Part shown: positions 25,591-34,788 of the stretch, piece after piece
How the letters are laid out: the number at the start of each line of letters is the position of its first letter
How positions within the stretch are numbered: position 1 is the first letter of the stretch
Assembly: GCF_009663775.1 (NCBI RefSeq)
Contig: NZ_RDBR01000022.1
Location: forward strand, 1 to 36,028
Length of the DNA stretch: 36,028 nt
From: Lactobacillus sp. 0.1XD8-4
Lineage (GTDB): Bacteria > Bacillota > Bacilli > Lactobacillales > Lactobacillaceae
Direction of reading: 5' to 3'
The notes under the pieces: generated by a model
Database searches by the model: none
Told to the model about the DNA's origin: nothing
What the model saw: only the letters and a program-made list of their open reading frames with translations
Made by a program: the position numbers and the translations under genes

Positions 25591-27791
25591 CTAGTTTCAT
25601 CCCCTTTCAATGTTGTTTTTATTTTTCCATGATTACCATAATATACATATTTTATCATTCCAAACTGTTGCGTTGACAAATAATTTATATTCATTTGCCG
25701 TAGCGTATTAATCGTTACTTCATCAGGATGGTGATACCGATTAAATCTTCCCGCAGAAATAATCGCGTACTGTGGAGCCAAAGTATGAAGAAATGCAGGA
25801 TCACTAGCTGTTTTACTGCCGTGATGACCCACTTTTAAAATATCTGCTCTTAGTTGAGGATACTTTTGAATGACTTTTTTCTCGTTTTGCTGATCTAAAT
25901 CGCCAGTAAAAACAAATCTTTTGCCACCAAACATCCCTGCTAAAACTAATGAATCTTCATTTTTTCCTTGACCTGAGATAAACGGGTGTAAAATTTGCAA
26001 TGAAAGCTGACCTAAATTGTTATTATCAGTTACCGGAATTATTTGCGGTGACTGAACTTCTGCTAAATGAATCTTCTTTAAAAAAGCAGGTTGCTTCTCC
26101 ATCCCAGCAGGAACAACAATCGCTTTTACCTGAACATTATTTAAGATCGTTGGTAAATATCCAATATGATCAGCATCATGGTGGCTCAAAAAAATTGTAT
26201 CTATACAGCTTATTCCCTTACTTCTTAAATAATTAATAGTTATCCGCTGTGCGTCATCTTGTGGTTGTCGGTTTTGATTCCAATTACATTTGCTAAATAC
26301 TAGCTTCCCACCAGTATCAATCATTAAGACCTGCTTATTAAATGGTTTGCGAATAAGGATCGAATCTCCTTGACCAATATCAATAAAAGTTACTTCCCCA
26401 TTTAATGGAAAATGAATCATTACTAAAGTTAGAAGATACGTTGAGATTAGTACTGCCCACTGCCGCAAATTAGTTTGCTGGTATACCGCTATTAGTGTCT
26501 CAATAAATAAAATAATTGCTAAGATTATCGGCGGCTTTCCAAAATGGATAATTCCTGGGAATGAGGATAAGTAGTTTAAAAATAATTGAAAATATTTTAG
26601 TCCAGCATTAATTACATAGGCTACTGTGGGGAATAGTCGAAAAAGAACTCCCCCAATAAGTACACTTGGAAAAATAATAACGGAAAAAATAGGAATTATT
26701 AGATAACTAGCAATAAAGCTTAAAAAGTGAACTTCATAAACATAACTTAATATTGATGGCAAACTAATCAAATTAAGCAAAATTGACTGTTTCCAATTAC
26801 TAAGCGTCAGCGGTAATACTTGAAGCATAAATGATAATAAATAGCTCAACTGACCTCCTAAAGTTAGCAAAGTTAACGGGTCAACTAGTATTCCAAACAT
26901 TAGACTAATTGCCCACCCATCAAGAGCATCGAGATGAAGGCAATTATGGAGCAAACCAATCTCAGCCATAATCGTAGCTCTTAACAGGCTTGTTGAACCT
27001 CCGCCAATAATAAGGTAAAACGGTAGCAACGTTATCAAAAAGATATCAATGTATTCACGATACCACCATAAGTAAACTAGGATATACCGTACCATAACAG
27101 TCAAAAGGACAATGTGCATCCCTGATATGCAAAACAAATGTAATAAGCCTAATTTTTTAACACTTGCCATTAGTTCTGTTGCATTACCATTGTTACTACC
27201 AATAATAAGTTGCTGACAATAGGTACTAAGCGGATCTGGGAGACTTGCAAAATACAATAATAGTTTTTTACGGATAGTATGACAAGCTGTTGTTATCCCA
27301 CCTCGTTGGACAATTATTTGGTTTACTTTTTTTATCCGAACTTGGTTACAGATCTGCTGGTGGTGATTAAAACGTTGACTATCAAATTGATTATCGTTTG
27401 TCCGAGGAAGAAGCGGCTGAATCTGTCCTTCAATCGTCCATAATACCGGCACTGACAAATCATTTAACGATGCACTCATTTCTGATGTTAACGGATAAAT
27501 AATCAATTCACGCTGGCCGGTATTAATATCCCTTGCTTTACCAAATGCCGTATTTCCTACTATTTTTAACTCATCTGGAAAAATGAGGATTGTTTGAGTA
27601 ATGTTCGCTTGTCCTGTTACCGTTGTCCTCAACCATCTTTTTTGCGTATATAAACATAAACAGAGCGATATTAAACAAGTTAATACCACCATTAACAGAA
27701 CTGTTGGCCTCTTCAACCTAATCAGCCGCCACAATAAGAAAAATAAGAATAACGCTAGCCAATGAATGCCAAAAAAACTAACAGTTACCAA
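25560..27791 (-). CDS. comEC: ComEC/Rec2 DNA-uptake channel
   Basis: At least 743 residues. It forms the membrane channel for single-stranded DNA entry during transformation. The N-terminal part has two or more helices and a DUF4131/OB-like region (about 70-170). The competence domain follows, with LLHLFCISGMHIVLLT and multiple helices to about 465. The C-terminal metallo-beta-lactamase domain has GQGDSILI, LSHHDADHIG and VGHHGSKTASD. The first standard start is a TTG at 27791 with AGGTG nearby. The frame is open back to the comEB stop, and the extra codons encode WIFPALGAGL, which looks like the family N-terminus, so the real start may be further upstream at a non-standard codon. Confidence 0.9.
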   Translation of the reverse strand: MVTVSFFGIHWLALFLFFLLWRLIRLKRPTVLLMVVLTCLISLCLCLYTQKRWLRTTVTGQANITQTILIFPDELKIVGNTAFGKARDINTGQRELIIYPLTSEMSASLNDLSVPVLWTIEGQIQPLLPRTNDNQFDSQRFNHHQQICNQVRIKKVNQIIVQRGGITTACHTIRKKLLLYFASLPDPLSTYCQQLIIGSNNGNATELMASVKKLGLLHLFCISGMHIVLLTVMVRYILVYLWWYREYIDIFLITLLPFYLIIGGGSTSLLRATIMAEIGLLHNCLHLDALDGWAISLMFGILVDPLTLLTLGGQLSYLLSFMLQVLPLTLSNWKQSILLNLISLPSILSYVYEVHFLSFIASYLIIPIFSVIIFPSVLIGGVLFRLFPTVAYVINAGLKYFQLFLNYLSSFPGIIHFGKPPIILAIILFIETLIAVYQQTNLRQWAVLISTYLLTLVMIHFPLNGEVTFIDIGQGDSILIRKPFNKQVLMIDTGGKLVFSKCNWNQNRQPQDDAQRITINYLRSKGISCIDTIFLSHHDADHIGYLPTILNNVQVKAIVVPAGMEKQPAFLKKIHLAEVQSPQIIPVTDNNNLGQLSLQILHPFISGQGKNEDSLVLAGMFGGKRFVFTGDLDQQNEKKVIQKYPQLRADILKVGHHGSKTASDPAFLHTLAPQYAIISAGRFNRYHHPDEVTINTLRQMNINYLSTQQFGMIKYVYYGNHGKIKTTLKGDETRWTLPSYLIN

Positions 27792-27833
27792 TCCAGCACC
27801 TAACGCCGGAAAAATCCAAAAATGTTGGATAAA

Positions 27834-28319
27834 CTATTTCTGCTCTGGATTAATATATTGATCCAGATTTACCTGTTCTAAAATATTGCTGTCTAATTTA
27901 ATTTGATGAAGTGCTACATTTTTTAATTGGATTAGTTTCATTGCATAATCATCGTTATGATAATTACGAATATAGTTTATCTCTTTAATTCCCGTTTGTA
28001 ATAAACTCTTTGTGCATTGCAAACACGGAAAATCGGTAACATAAAGACTAGCACCATCCGCAGAAATGCCAAACTTCGCACATTGTAATAAGGCATTCAT
28101 TTCAGCGTGAATCGTACGAACACAATGACCTGCACGCAAATAGCACCCTTCATCAATACAATGATCATCGCCAGCAACGGCACCATTATATCCGCCAGCG
28201 ATTATCCGCTTATCGCGAACTAAAACCGCTCCCACCGAAAGTCGGTTGCAAGTACTCCGGGAAGCTAATAATGCTGCTTGAATCATAAAATATTGGTCCC
28301 AACCAATTCGCTGTTTCAT
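27834..28319 (-). CDS. comEB: ComEB, dCMP/deoxycytidylate deaminase family
   Basis: A 161-residue zinc-dependent deaminase expected to convert dCMP to dUMP. His71-Ala-Glu73 (TIHAEMN) and PCLQC with Cys99 and Cys102 form the zinc site. An extra Cys/His cluster (DDHCIDEGCYLRAGHC) is typical of dCMP deaminases. The ATG at 28319 is 7 bases from GAGGAG; the in-frame GTG three codons earlier lies within that site. It sits second in comEA-comEB-comEC. In Bacillus comEB is not required for transformation, so its link to uptake is positional. Confidence 0.94.
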   Translation of the reverse strand: MKQRIGWDQYFMIQAALLASRSTCNRLSVGAVLVRDKRIIAGGYNGAVAGDDHCIDEGCYLRAGHCVRTIHAEMNALLQCAKFGISADGASLYVTDFPCLQCTKSLLQTGIKEINYIRNYHNDDYAMKLIQLKNVALHQIKLDSNILEQVNLDQYINPEQK

Positions 28320-28378
28320 TTTTGTCACTCCTCTTTATTTGAAATATAGTATAGCAAATAATCTCATCAAACTAAAAA

Positions 28379-29008
28379 TTAGACCGCTAAATAATCCTTT
28401 AATTTGGCAACTGTCTTTTCTCCAAAGCCATTTATTTCTTTAAGTTCATCAATACTTTTAAATTGACCATGCTCTTGTCGATACTGCAAAATCAAATCAG
28501 CCTTTTTATCGCCAATCCCTGTTATCTGACATAGTTGTTCCTTAGTAGCCGTATTTAGATTTATGGTTGGTGAATTACCACTTTCATTCTTAGTTGGTAA
28601 GGCATTAGATGTTGCTGACATCGGTGGTGTTTCGCCAACTACCGGAATATAAATCATTTGCTGGTCAGTTAACTGTTTAGCTAGATTGACCTGCCGTAAA
28701 TCCGCATTTGCTAGTGGACCACCTGCTGCTGTCAGTGCCTCATTAACTCGCGAATCTGCCTTTAATTGATAAACGCCCGGCTGTTGGACGGCTCCCTTAA
28801 TATCTACCGCCACTATTTTAGGATCTGTCTTAATGCTAGAACTCTCGGAGCTACTTATACTACTAGCTAAAACAGCATTGGCATTTGAAGCTGGCAAATG
28901 ATCTCCCTGCCCTTTTCCAATAAATAGATAACCAGCAATAACTGTAATTACAACTAGTATAAGGAAATGGAAACGGTACTTATCCCATAAATCCATTAGT
29001 TGTTGCAT
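28379..29008 (-). CDS. comEA: ComEA, competence DNA receptor
   Basis: A 209-residue membrane-anchored double-stranded DNA-binding protein. One transmembrane helix (about 13-31) is followed by a Ser/Ala-rich linker, an SLBB domain (about 66-122, AVDIKGAVQQPGVYQL) and a C-terminal helix-hairpin-helix pair (about 149-209, INLNTATKEQL, GIGDKKADLI, GFGEKTVAKL). The ATG follows GGGGGGTGAT. It is the first gene of the comE operon. The upstream 65 bases between this gene and the sepM terminator contain an AT-rich TTTACGTATTTATATT stretch. This is not a clear streptococcal cin-box (TACGAATA), so the controlling factor is not evident. Confidence 0.95.
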   Translation of the reverse strand: MQQLMDLWDKYRFHFLILVVITVIAGYLFIGKGQGDHLPASNANAVLASSISSSESSSIKTDPKIVAVDIKGAVQQPGVYQLKADSRVNEALTAAGGPLANADLRQVNLAKQLTDQQMIYIPVVGETPPMSATSNALPTKNESGNSPTINLNTATKEQLCQITGIGDKKADLILQYRQEHGQFKSIDELKEINGFGEKTVAKLKDYLAV

Positions 29009-29066
29009 ATCATCACCCCCCTATTAATATAAATACGTAAAAAAATTAAATTTGCACTTTTTTATA

Positions 29067-29109
29067 ACAAAAAAAGCCCAAGCCATGATTTTTATCATAG
29101 TTTAGACTT
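29067..29109 (-). terminator. Terminator after sepM
   Basis: On the minus strand a 16-position stem (29109-29094 against 29089-29074, one mismatch and several G-U pairs) with a 4-base loop is followed by at least six T. The G-U pairs fold well only in the minus-strand RNA. Confidence 0.85.
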
Positions 29110-29122
29110 TAAAATATCCTAG

Positions 29123-30175
29123 TTATTTATTGGATTGTAAGTACTTGACTGCCTCATCAAAAGAACTAACTGGTACAATCTTCATCCCTGGTGCATATTT
29201 TTTACCAGCTTTTTTTGCCATTTGGTAGTTAGTCATATGTCCTTCTTCATATTTTAGAATTTCATTGGTTGGTTTGATATACGGAGCAAAAAATATCTTC
29301 GCGCCAGCACGATGAGCTGCAATTACTTTTTTATCAATTCCACCAATTTCGCCAACTGTCCCATCTGAACTAATTGTCCCTGTCCCTGCAATCTTACGAC
29401 CCTTTTGGAGGTCTTTGCCACTGATTTGTTGGTAAATTTGTAAACTAAACATTAGTCCGCCTGACGGACCACCGTATTGACCAGCATCAACTTTGACTGG
29501 AATCTTAGTTTTAACCTGCATATTATTCGTTAAAATTATTCCAATCCCCGTTTTGTTTGTACTAGCAATTTTAACTAAGGGGTGCGTTACGGTCCTGGTT
29601 TTACCATCCCGTGTATAGGTGACTGCCAATGGGGTTCCCACTTTTTTAGCAGCAATATATTTTTGAAACCCTTGGGCAGTGTTAAAATGACGACCATCTA
29701 CTTTGGTGATTGTGTCACCAACATGGATATCATGTTTAAATTTAGAATTAGGCTGAACCTGTAAGACATAAATACCAAGGTAACGACGAGTAACTTCCTG
29801 ATGCGCTGCTTTATAAGCAACTGCTATTGCTTCATTAATTGAACTATCCATATAAAATTTCTGCACTCGATCAAACGTTGCACTATTTTGACCACCAGTG
29901 ACATCCTCAGCACTTTCAATTGACATATACGGCACCATCTTAGCATATAAATAAGTTGCCGGGTGTGCACGCTGAATTGCAACTGATGTTAACATAAAGC
30001 TACCCTTATAGCGGTCTGGATGACCCTTGATTTTGACAAAAGATTGAAGGTCAGCTGCTGTTCCAGGACTCTCAATATAAGAATTTAACGGCCAGAATAA
30101 AAAACATCCTAATAATAAGACAAGGCCTAAAACTACCCCAATCCGACGTAATATTATATTATCTTGCTTCTTCAT
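29123..30175 (-). CDS. sepM: SepM/YlbL family PDZ and Lon-like serine protease
   Basis: A 350-residue membrane-anchored protease. A signal-anchor helix (about 11-30) is followed by an extracytoplasmic PDZ domain (about 125-205, HVGDTITKVDGR) and a Lon-type S16 domain (about 215-345) with Ser238 (GGPSGG) and Lys283 (GGIDKK) as the dyad. In streptococci SepM trims the competence peptide; here the substrate is unknown. The ATG lies inside coaD (17-base overlap) with GGAAG upstream. It is last in ftsW-ylbG-rsmD-coaD-sepM; ylbG-rsmD-coaD and YlbL also cluster in Bacillus. The comE operon follows downstream. Confidence 0.92.
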   Translation of the reverse strand: MKKQDNIILRRIGVVLGLVLLLGCFLFWPLNSYIESPGTAADLQSFVKIKGHPDRYKGSFMLTSVAIQRAHPATYLYAKMVPYMSIESAEDVTGGQNSATFDRVQKFYMDSSINEAIAVAYKAAHQEVTRRYLGIYVLQVQPNSKFKHDIHVGDTITKVDGRHFNTAQGFQKYIAAKKVGTPLAVTYTRDGKTRTVTHPLVKIASTNKTGIGIILTNNMQVKTKIPVKVDAGQYGGPSGGLMFSLQIYQQISGKDLQKGRKIAGTGTISSDGTVGEIGGIDKKVIAAHRAGAKIFFAPYIKPTNEILKYEEGHMTNYQMAKKAGKKYAPGMKIVPVSSFDEAVKYLQSNK

Positions 30176-30680
30176 TATCTTCCTTAACCCGTAATAGTTC
30201 GCGTTCAGCTAACCGTTTTTTCAACGCTTCATTAATATTTGCTGGTAAATAAGCAGAAATGTCGCCCCCAGCCGAAGTTACTTCCTTCAATAAACTGCTT
30301 GATAAATGCTGATATTCCGGTTTAGCGAGGAAGAAGACAGTCTCACACTGGTCATCTAAGAAATTATTCATCGCGGCAATGTCACGTTCATACTGAAAAT
30401 CCGTTGTATTGCGAAGACCACGCATTAGGTAATCAGCACCAATGCGATTCATTAGATTTACTGTTAATCCATCAGTAGTAATGACAGATACATTGTCCAA
30501 TCCACTAACTGCTTCTTTAATCTGGGCAACCCGTTCTTCAACCGTGAATAGCGGATTTTTGCTCGAGTTAGTCATTACAGCTACGGCTAATTGATCAAAG
30601 AGGGCACTTCCTCTTTTAATTAAATCTAAATGACCTAATGTTAATGGGTCAAATGATCCTGGAAAAACTGCAACTTTCAT
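30159..30680 (-). CDS. coaD: Phosphopantetheine adenylyltransferase
   Basis: A 173-residue enzyme for the penultimate step of coenzyme A synthesis, transferring AMP to 4'-phosphopantetheine. The nucleotidyltransferase motif is GSFDPLTLGH (residues 8-17, T-x-GH form), RGLRNTTDFQYE is the substrate-site segment, and SSSLLKEV stands for the ISSTxVRE motif. The start ATG shares bases with the rsmD stop (TAATG). The rsmD-coaD pairing is widespread in bacteria. Confidence 0.97.
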   Translation of the reverse strand: MKVAVFPGSFDPLTLGHLDLIKRGSALFDQLAVAVMTNSSKNPLFTVEERVAQIKEAVSGLDNVSVITTDGLTVNLMNRIGADYLMRGLRNTTDFQYERDIAAMNNFLDDQCETVFFLAKPEYQHLSSSLLKEVTSAGGDISAYLPANINEALKKRLAERELLRVKEDNEEAR

Positions 30681-31243
30681 TATTTTGACTCCCTTTCTCG
30701 TTGATAAATAGTCAAGACGGTAATGCCGTATGCTTGACGTTTAATAAAACTAAAGCCTAATAATTTTTCTGGTAATTTTGCCTCTTGATCTGTCTCTGCA
30801 ACAACAATCGCTCCATCTGCAAGCAAATCATTTTCTACCATCTTATCAAGATCGTTAACAATCTGCTGTTTAGCATATGGCGGATCCAAAAAAACAAGGT
30901 TAAATTTTTCATTATTCTTTTGAAAAAGACCAAGTGCTTTGCGAGCATCCGCTTTATAAACGTCAAATTGTTGTTCATGTTTTGTTACTGCAATATTCTT
31001 TTTGATTGTTTTAATCGCCTGATATTGACGGTCAACTAGGACTGCTCGGTCAATTCCACGAGAAACCGCTTCAATACTTAAGCCACCACTTCCTGCATAT
31101 AAATCAAGGCTGGTTCCCCCATCAAAATATGGACCAATTATATTAAATAGGGCTTCTTTCACTTTGTCAGTTGTTGGCCTGGTAGCCATTCCGGGAACCG
31201 CACTAAGTTTGCGACCACCAAAGTCGCCTGCAACAATTCTCAT
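30680..31243 (-). CDS. rsmD: 16S rRNA guanine966-N2 methyltransferase
   Basis: A 187-residue SAM-dependent rRNA methyltransferase. Motif I DLYAGSGG is at 47-54, the catalytic DPPY at 120-123, and the N-terminal RIVAGDFGGRKL with TRPTTDKVKEALFN is diagnostic for RsmD. The start overlaps the end of ylbG by 4 bases (ATGA), so translation is coupled. It sits between ylbG and coaD, as in Bacillus (ylbG-ylbH-coaD). Confidence 0.95.
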   Translation of the reverse strand: MRIVAGDFGGRKLSAVPGMATRPTTDKVKEALFNIIGPYFDGGTSLDLYAGSGGLSIEAVSRGIDRAVLVDRQYQAIKTIKKNIAVTKHEQQFDVYKADARKALGLFQKNNEKFNLVFLDPPYAKQQIVNDLDKMVENDLLADGAIVVAETDQEAKLPEKLLGFSFIKRQAYGITVLTIYQRERESK

Positions 31244-31524
31244 TTTTTATCATCCTCATCATGTAATTGATATACTCCAGTTAATTCGAGATCTGCTAAT
31301 GTCGGATCTAAATCTGGACGAGCTGAAACTTCTACTTTTCGCACTGCTCGCAATTGTCCGATCTTTTCACTCATTTTTTCAACATCTTCTTGATTGACAT
31401 ATAGAACAACATAATGCATTCGTCGCGAAATATAATCAATTTGACCATAGTGACGCAAAGCTCGAATTACGCGATTACCATTGACATAGACAATCAATGA
31501 TCGGCGTGGTGTTAATTCAAACAT
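31240..31524 (-). CDS. ylbG: UPF0298 / DUF2129 protein (YlbG)
   Basis: A 94-residue cytoplasmic protein of the YlbG family, function unknown. RRSLIVYVNGNRVIRALRHYG and the central ISRRMHYVVLYVNQED segment identify it. The ATG at 31524 overlaps the ftsW stop by 8 bases and has GGGGGCGAGAAG upstream. An ATG at 31539 is possible but has no ribosome site. The invariant placement next to rsmD suggests a role linked to translation or RNA, but that is inference from context. Confidence 0.9.
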   Translation of the reverse strand: MFELTPRRSLIVYVNGNRVIRALRHYGQIDYISRRMHYVVLYVNQEDVEKMSEKIGQLRAVRKVEVSARPDLDPTLADLELTGVYQLHDEDDKK

Positions 31525-32740
31525 TCTTCTCGCCCCCATCTTCTGGAATAAACGGATTCCCCATAACTAGACGCTCACGATTTTGCAACATGCTAATATT
31601 CATAACAATCCCAACTGTTGCTGAAAGAATTAACATACTCGACCCACCATAGCTAATAAATGGGAAAGTAACACCAGTAATTGGCAGCAAGCCTAAAACA
31701 CCACCAATATTAAAGAGTGTTTCAATTGAAAAGAAGGTAGCAGATCCATAGCAAATCAACGTTTGATATAAACTATCTGCTCGTACTCCTACTTGAATCA
31801 TTCGACAAATCAAGATTAACAAGGTAATAAGAATAACTGTTACCCCAACTAATCCTAATTCTTCACTGGTAATTGACATGATAAAGTCAGTATTCGGTTC
31901 TGGAAGGTAACCCATCTTTTGGATACTGTTACCTAAGCCAACACCAAACACTCCACCATTACTAATTGCGTAATAAGAATTAACAAGCTGGCTTCCTGAA
32001 CCACTGGCATTTCCAAATGGATTTAAGAAAGCAACAAAACGAGCAACCTGATAGCCACCGCCTTGCAGCATCCCGCTCTCAACAAGTCGTTCTAACCCGA
32101 AATAGCCAAGAGCCGGTAAAACTAGGATAATTCCTAGTCCAACCCCCCATTTATAGTCAGCAGCTAACAACATAATCGCAATAATCGCGGCATTAATTGC
32201 CATTCCACCAATGTCTGGTTGAATCACGATTAACCCAAGAAAGACAACAATAATTAGCCATGGTCCCTTAGCATCAGTGGTAAAATGTTGGCCTCGTTGC
32301 CTTATCTTATCCATTCGGTCTGCTAGATATAAAATAAAATATAACTTACAAATTTCGACTGGCTGGATATTGAAAAAACCTAACGATAACCAACCTTTGG
32401 CCCCATTAACTGCCCGGCTGAAAACAAGAACAATTACGAGGAGTGCCCCTACTACAAGGGTTGAATCACGTAAAAATCTTTTCGTTCGATAATGTCGTAG
32501 GGGATAATTCGCTAAAACAGCCATCACAGTCACACCCATTAAAACATATATTGTCTGCTTAATTAGGTATCCAAGCGGTGTCCCCCCATTTTGCATCTCA
32601 ATGGAAGCACTCGCCGAATAGACCATTACGATCCCAATCAGGCAAAGTGCAAGATAAGGAACTAGGATGTAATAATCGAGGTAGCGAATATCATTCCATA
32701 CAGAACGAAGGTGACGGAATTTTAATTTCTTTTTCTTCAC
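31517..32740 (-). CDS. ftsW: FtsW/RodA/SpoVE (SEDS) peptidoglycan polymerase
   Basis: A 407-residue integral membrane glycosyltransferase that polymerises septal peptidoglycan with a partner class B PBP. About ten hydrophobic helices are visible. Family marks are FFNIQPVEICKL, the VIQPDIGG loop, YLPEPNTDFIMSI and TGVTFPFISYGGSS near the C-terminus. It has a basic N-terminal tail. The GTG at 32740 is 6 bases after AGGTG; another GTG at 32749 overlaps that site. FtsW rather than RodA is favoured by the PEPNTDFI and TGVTFPFISYGG wording and by its place next to typA and ylbG. A TATAAT (32781-32776 on the minus strand) may be its -10. Confidence 0.92.
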   Translation of the reverse strand: MKKKKLKFRHLRSVWNDIRYLDYYILVPYLALCLIGIVMVYSASASIEMQNGGTPLGYLIKQTIYVLMGVTVMAVLANYPLRHYRTKRFLRDSTLVVGALLVIVLVFSRAVNGAKGWLSLGFFNIQPVEICKLYFILYLADRMDKIRQRGQHFTTDAKGPWLIIVVFLGLIVIQPDIGGMAINAAIIAIMLLAADYKWGVGLGIILVLPALGYFGLERLVESGMLQGGGYQVARFVAFLNPFGNASGSGSQLVNSYYAISNGGVFGVGLGNSIQKMGYLPEPNTDFIMSITSEELGLVGVTVILITLLILICRMIQVGVRADSLYQTLICYGSATFFSIETLFNIGGVLGLLPITGVTFPFISYGGSSMLILSATVGIVMNISMLQNRERLVMGNPFIPEDGGEKNV

Positions 32741-32790
32741 AAAGCGCACCTACCTAAAGATAAAATACAACCATTATTATACATCAAATA

Positions 32791-32826
32791 AAAAAAGCCT
32801 GGAAAGCCAACTAGCCTCCCAAGCTT
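32791..32826 (-). terminator. Terminator after typA
   Basis: On the minus strand AAGCTTGGGAGGC (32826-32814) pairs with GCTTTCCAGGCTT (32807-32795) using several G-U pairs, followed by a T run. Confidence 0.85.
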
Positions 32827-32835
32827 TATAAATTT

Positions 32836-34680
32836 TTACTTACGTGAAGCTGCACGACGACGCTTTGCTTCCTTTTCACGAGCGTTGGTGTTAAGGATCT
32901 TCTTACGTAAACGAATGTTTTCTGGAGTAATTTCACAGTATTCATCTTCGTTTAAGAATTCCAGCGATTCTTCAAGTGAGAAGTGCGTAGGTGTCTTAAT
33001 ATGGGCCATTTCATCTGAACCAGCAGCACGAACGTTGGTTAGGTTCTTACCCTTAGTGATATTAACAGTAATATCATTTTCACGACTGTTTTCCCCAACG
33101 ATCATTCCTTCGTATACTTCCGTACCTGGATCAATTAGCAATTGACCACGACTCTCAATTCCCATCATGGCATAAGTAGTAGCTTTACCAGCATTCATGG
33201 AAACTAGAGTACCCTTTTGACGACCAGGGTTCCAGTTCTTAATAACTGGGGCATACTTTTCAAAGGTGTGGTTCATAATACCGTATCCACGAGTCATAGT
33301 CATAAATTCAGTAGAGTAACCAATTAAACCACGTGATGGAGCAAGGAAGATTAACCGTGTTTGACCGTTCTTAGAAGGTTCCATGTTTTTCATTTCACCT
33401 TTCCGCTTAGATAAACTGTCAATTACGGCACCAGTATATTCATCTGGTGTATCAATTTGTACTTCTTCAAATGGTTCACACATTGTGCCGTCAATTTCAC
33501 GGTAAATAACTTCTGGACGAGAAACTTGCAATTCGTAACCTTCACGACGCATGGTTTCGATTAAAATTGAAAGGTGTAATTCTCCACGACCAGAAACAGT
33601 CCATGCACCAGGTTCATCGGTATTATCAACCCGTAATGAAACATCCGTGTGCAATTCATGACGAAGACGGTCTTCAAGCTGACGAGCAGTAACAAATTTA
33701 CCTTCACGACCAGCAAATGGTGAATCATTAGTCCGGAAAGTCATTTGCAATGTAGGCGGGTCAATCCGCAATGGTGTAAGAGCTTCTGGATGGTTAGGAT
33801 CAGTAACTGTTTCCCCAACATTAATATCTTCCATTCCGGAAACTGCAATTAAATCTCCAGCCTTTGCTTCTTGAATTTCAAGACGCTTTAACCCAAAGAA
33901 ACCAAATAATTTTGTTACGCGGAAATTATGCTTAGTACCATCAAGTTTCATAACGGTAACATTGTCACCAACTTTGATCGTTCCGCGAACAACACGACCG
34001 ATACCGATCCGACCAACGAAATCATTGTAATCCAAGATTGCAACTTGGAATTGAAGTGGTTCATCGGAGTTGTCAACTGGTGCGGGAATGGTCTTGATAA
34101 TGGTATCAAACAATGGCTTCATGGTGTGTTCTTGAGTCGAAACGTCAGAATCATAACTTGAAGTACCATTCATAGCTGAAGTATATACAACAGGGAAGTC
34201 AAGTTGATCTTCGTCAGCACCTAACTCAATGAATAAGTCAAGGACTTCATCAACAACTTCTTCAGGCCGAGCGCCTTTACGGTCAACCTTGTTGATAACA
34301 ACAATTGGTGTCAAATGTTGTTCAAGGGCTTTCTTAAGAACAAAACGCGTCTGTGGCATTGTTCCTTCAAAAGCATCAACAACTAATAACACACCGTCAA
34401 CCATCTTCATAACACGTTCAACTTCACCACCGAAGTCTGCGTGTCCTGGGGTATCCAAAATATTAATTTGGTGTCCTTCATACTTAACAGCCGTATTCTT
34501 AGAAAGAATAGTAATTCCACGTTCACGCTCAATAGCGTTGGTATCCATCGCACGATCTTCAATTGAGAAGTGTTCTGGTAAAGTATCTGATTGCTTTAAC
34601 ATTTCGTTAACCAAAGTAGTCTTACCGTGGTCAACGTGGGCAATAATCGCAATGTTACGAATGTCGTCACGAGTTTTCAA
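32836..34680 (-). CDS. typA: Translational GTPase TypA/BipA
   Basis: A 614-residue ribosome-binding GTPase of the EF-G/LepA group involved in stress and cold-temperature ribosome assembly. G1 AHVDHGKT (14-21), G3 DTPGHADF and G4 NKVDRKGA are present, followed by domain II, the EF-G-like domains (about 300-480) and the BipA-specific C-terminal domain ([16 protein letters not shown]). The start codon is TTG at 34680, with GGGAG 8 bases upstream. It is monocistronic between two terminators. Confidence 0.96.
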   Translation of the reverse strand: MKTRDDIRNIAIIAHVDHGKTTLVNEMLKQSDTLPEHFSIEDRAMDTNAIERERGITILSKNTAVKYEGHQINILDTPGHADFGGEVERVMKMVDGVLLVVDAFEGTMPQTRFVLKKALEQHLTPIVVINKVDRKGARPEEVVDEVLDLFIELGADEDQLDFPVVYTSAMNGTSSYDSDVSTQEHTMKPLFDTIIKTIPAPVDNSDEPLQFQVAILDYNDFVGRIGIGRVVRGTIKVGDNVTVMKLDGTKHNFRVTKLFGFFGLKRLEIQEAKAGDLIAVSGMEDINVGETVTDPNHPEALTPLRIDPPTLQMTFRTNDSPFAGREGKFVTARQLEDRLRHELHTDVSLRVDNTDEPGAWTVSGRGELHLSILIETMRREGYELQVSRPEVIYREIDGTMCEPFEEVQIDTPDEYTGAVIDSLSKRKGEMKNMEPSKNGQTRLIFLAPSRGLIGYSTEFMTMTRGYGIMNHTFEKYAPVIKNWNPGRQKGTLVSMNAGKATTYAMMGIESRGQLLIDPGTEVYEGMIVGENSRENDITVNITKGKNLTNVRAAGSDEMAHIKTPTHFSLEESLEFLNEDEYCEITPENIRLRKKILNTNAREKEAKRRRAASRK

Positions 34681-34752
34681 AACTTGATCTCCCTTTCGTC
34701 ATATCATTATTTTTAAGTCGAACAGCAGCGGCTAATCAACGACTAATTTCAT

Positions 34753-34779
34753 AAAAAAACTGTGACATCGCGGTCACAG
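34753..34779 (-). terminator. Terminator after suhB
   Basis: On the minus strand CTGTGAC (34779-34773) pairs with GTCACAG (34766-34760), 6-base loop, followed by seven T (34759-34753). Confidence 0.9.
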
Positions 34780-34788
34780 CCTCGACAA

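Noticed and set aside
34229-34687. 152-codon plus-strand frame inside typA
   Set aside because: It lies wholly opposite the conserved G domain of typA. Ser/Thr-rich antisense composition and no ribosome site mark it as a shadow frame.
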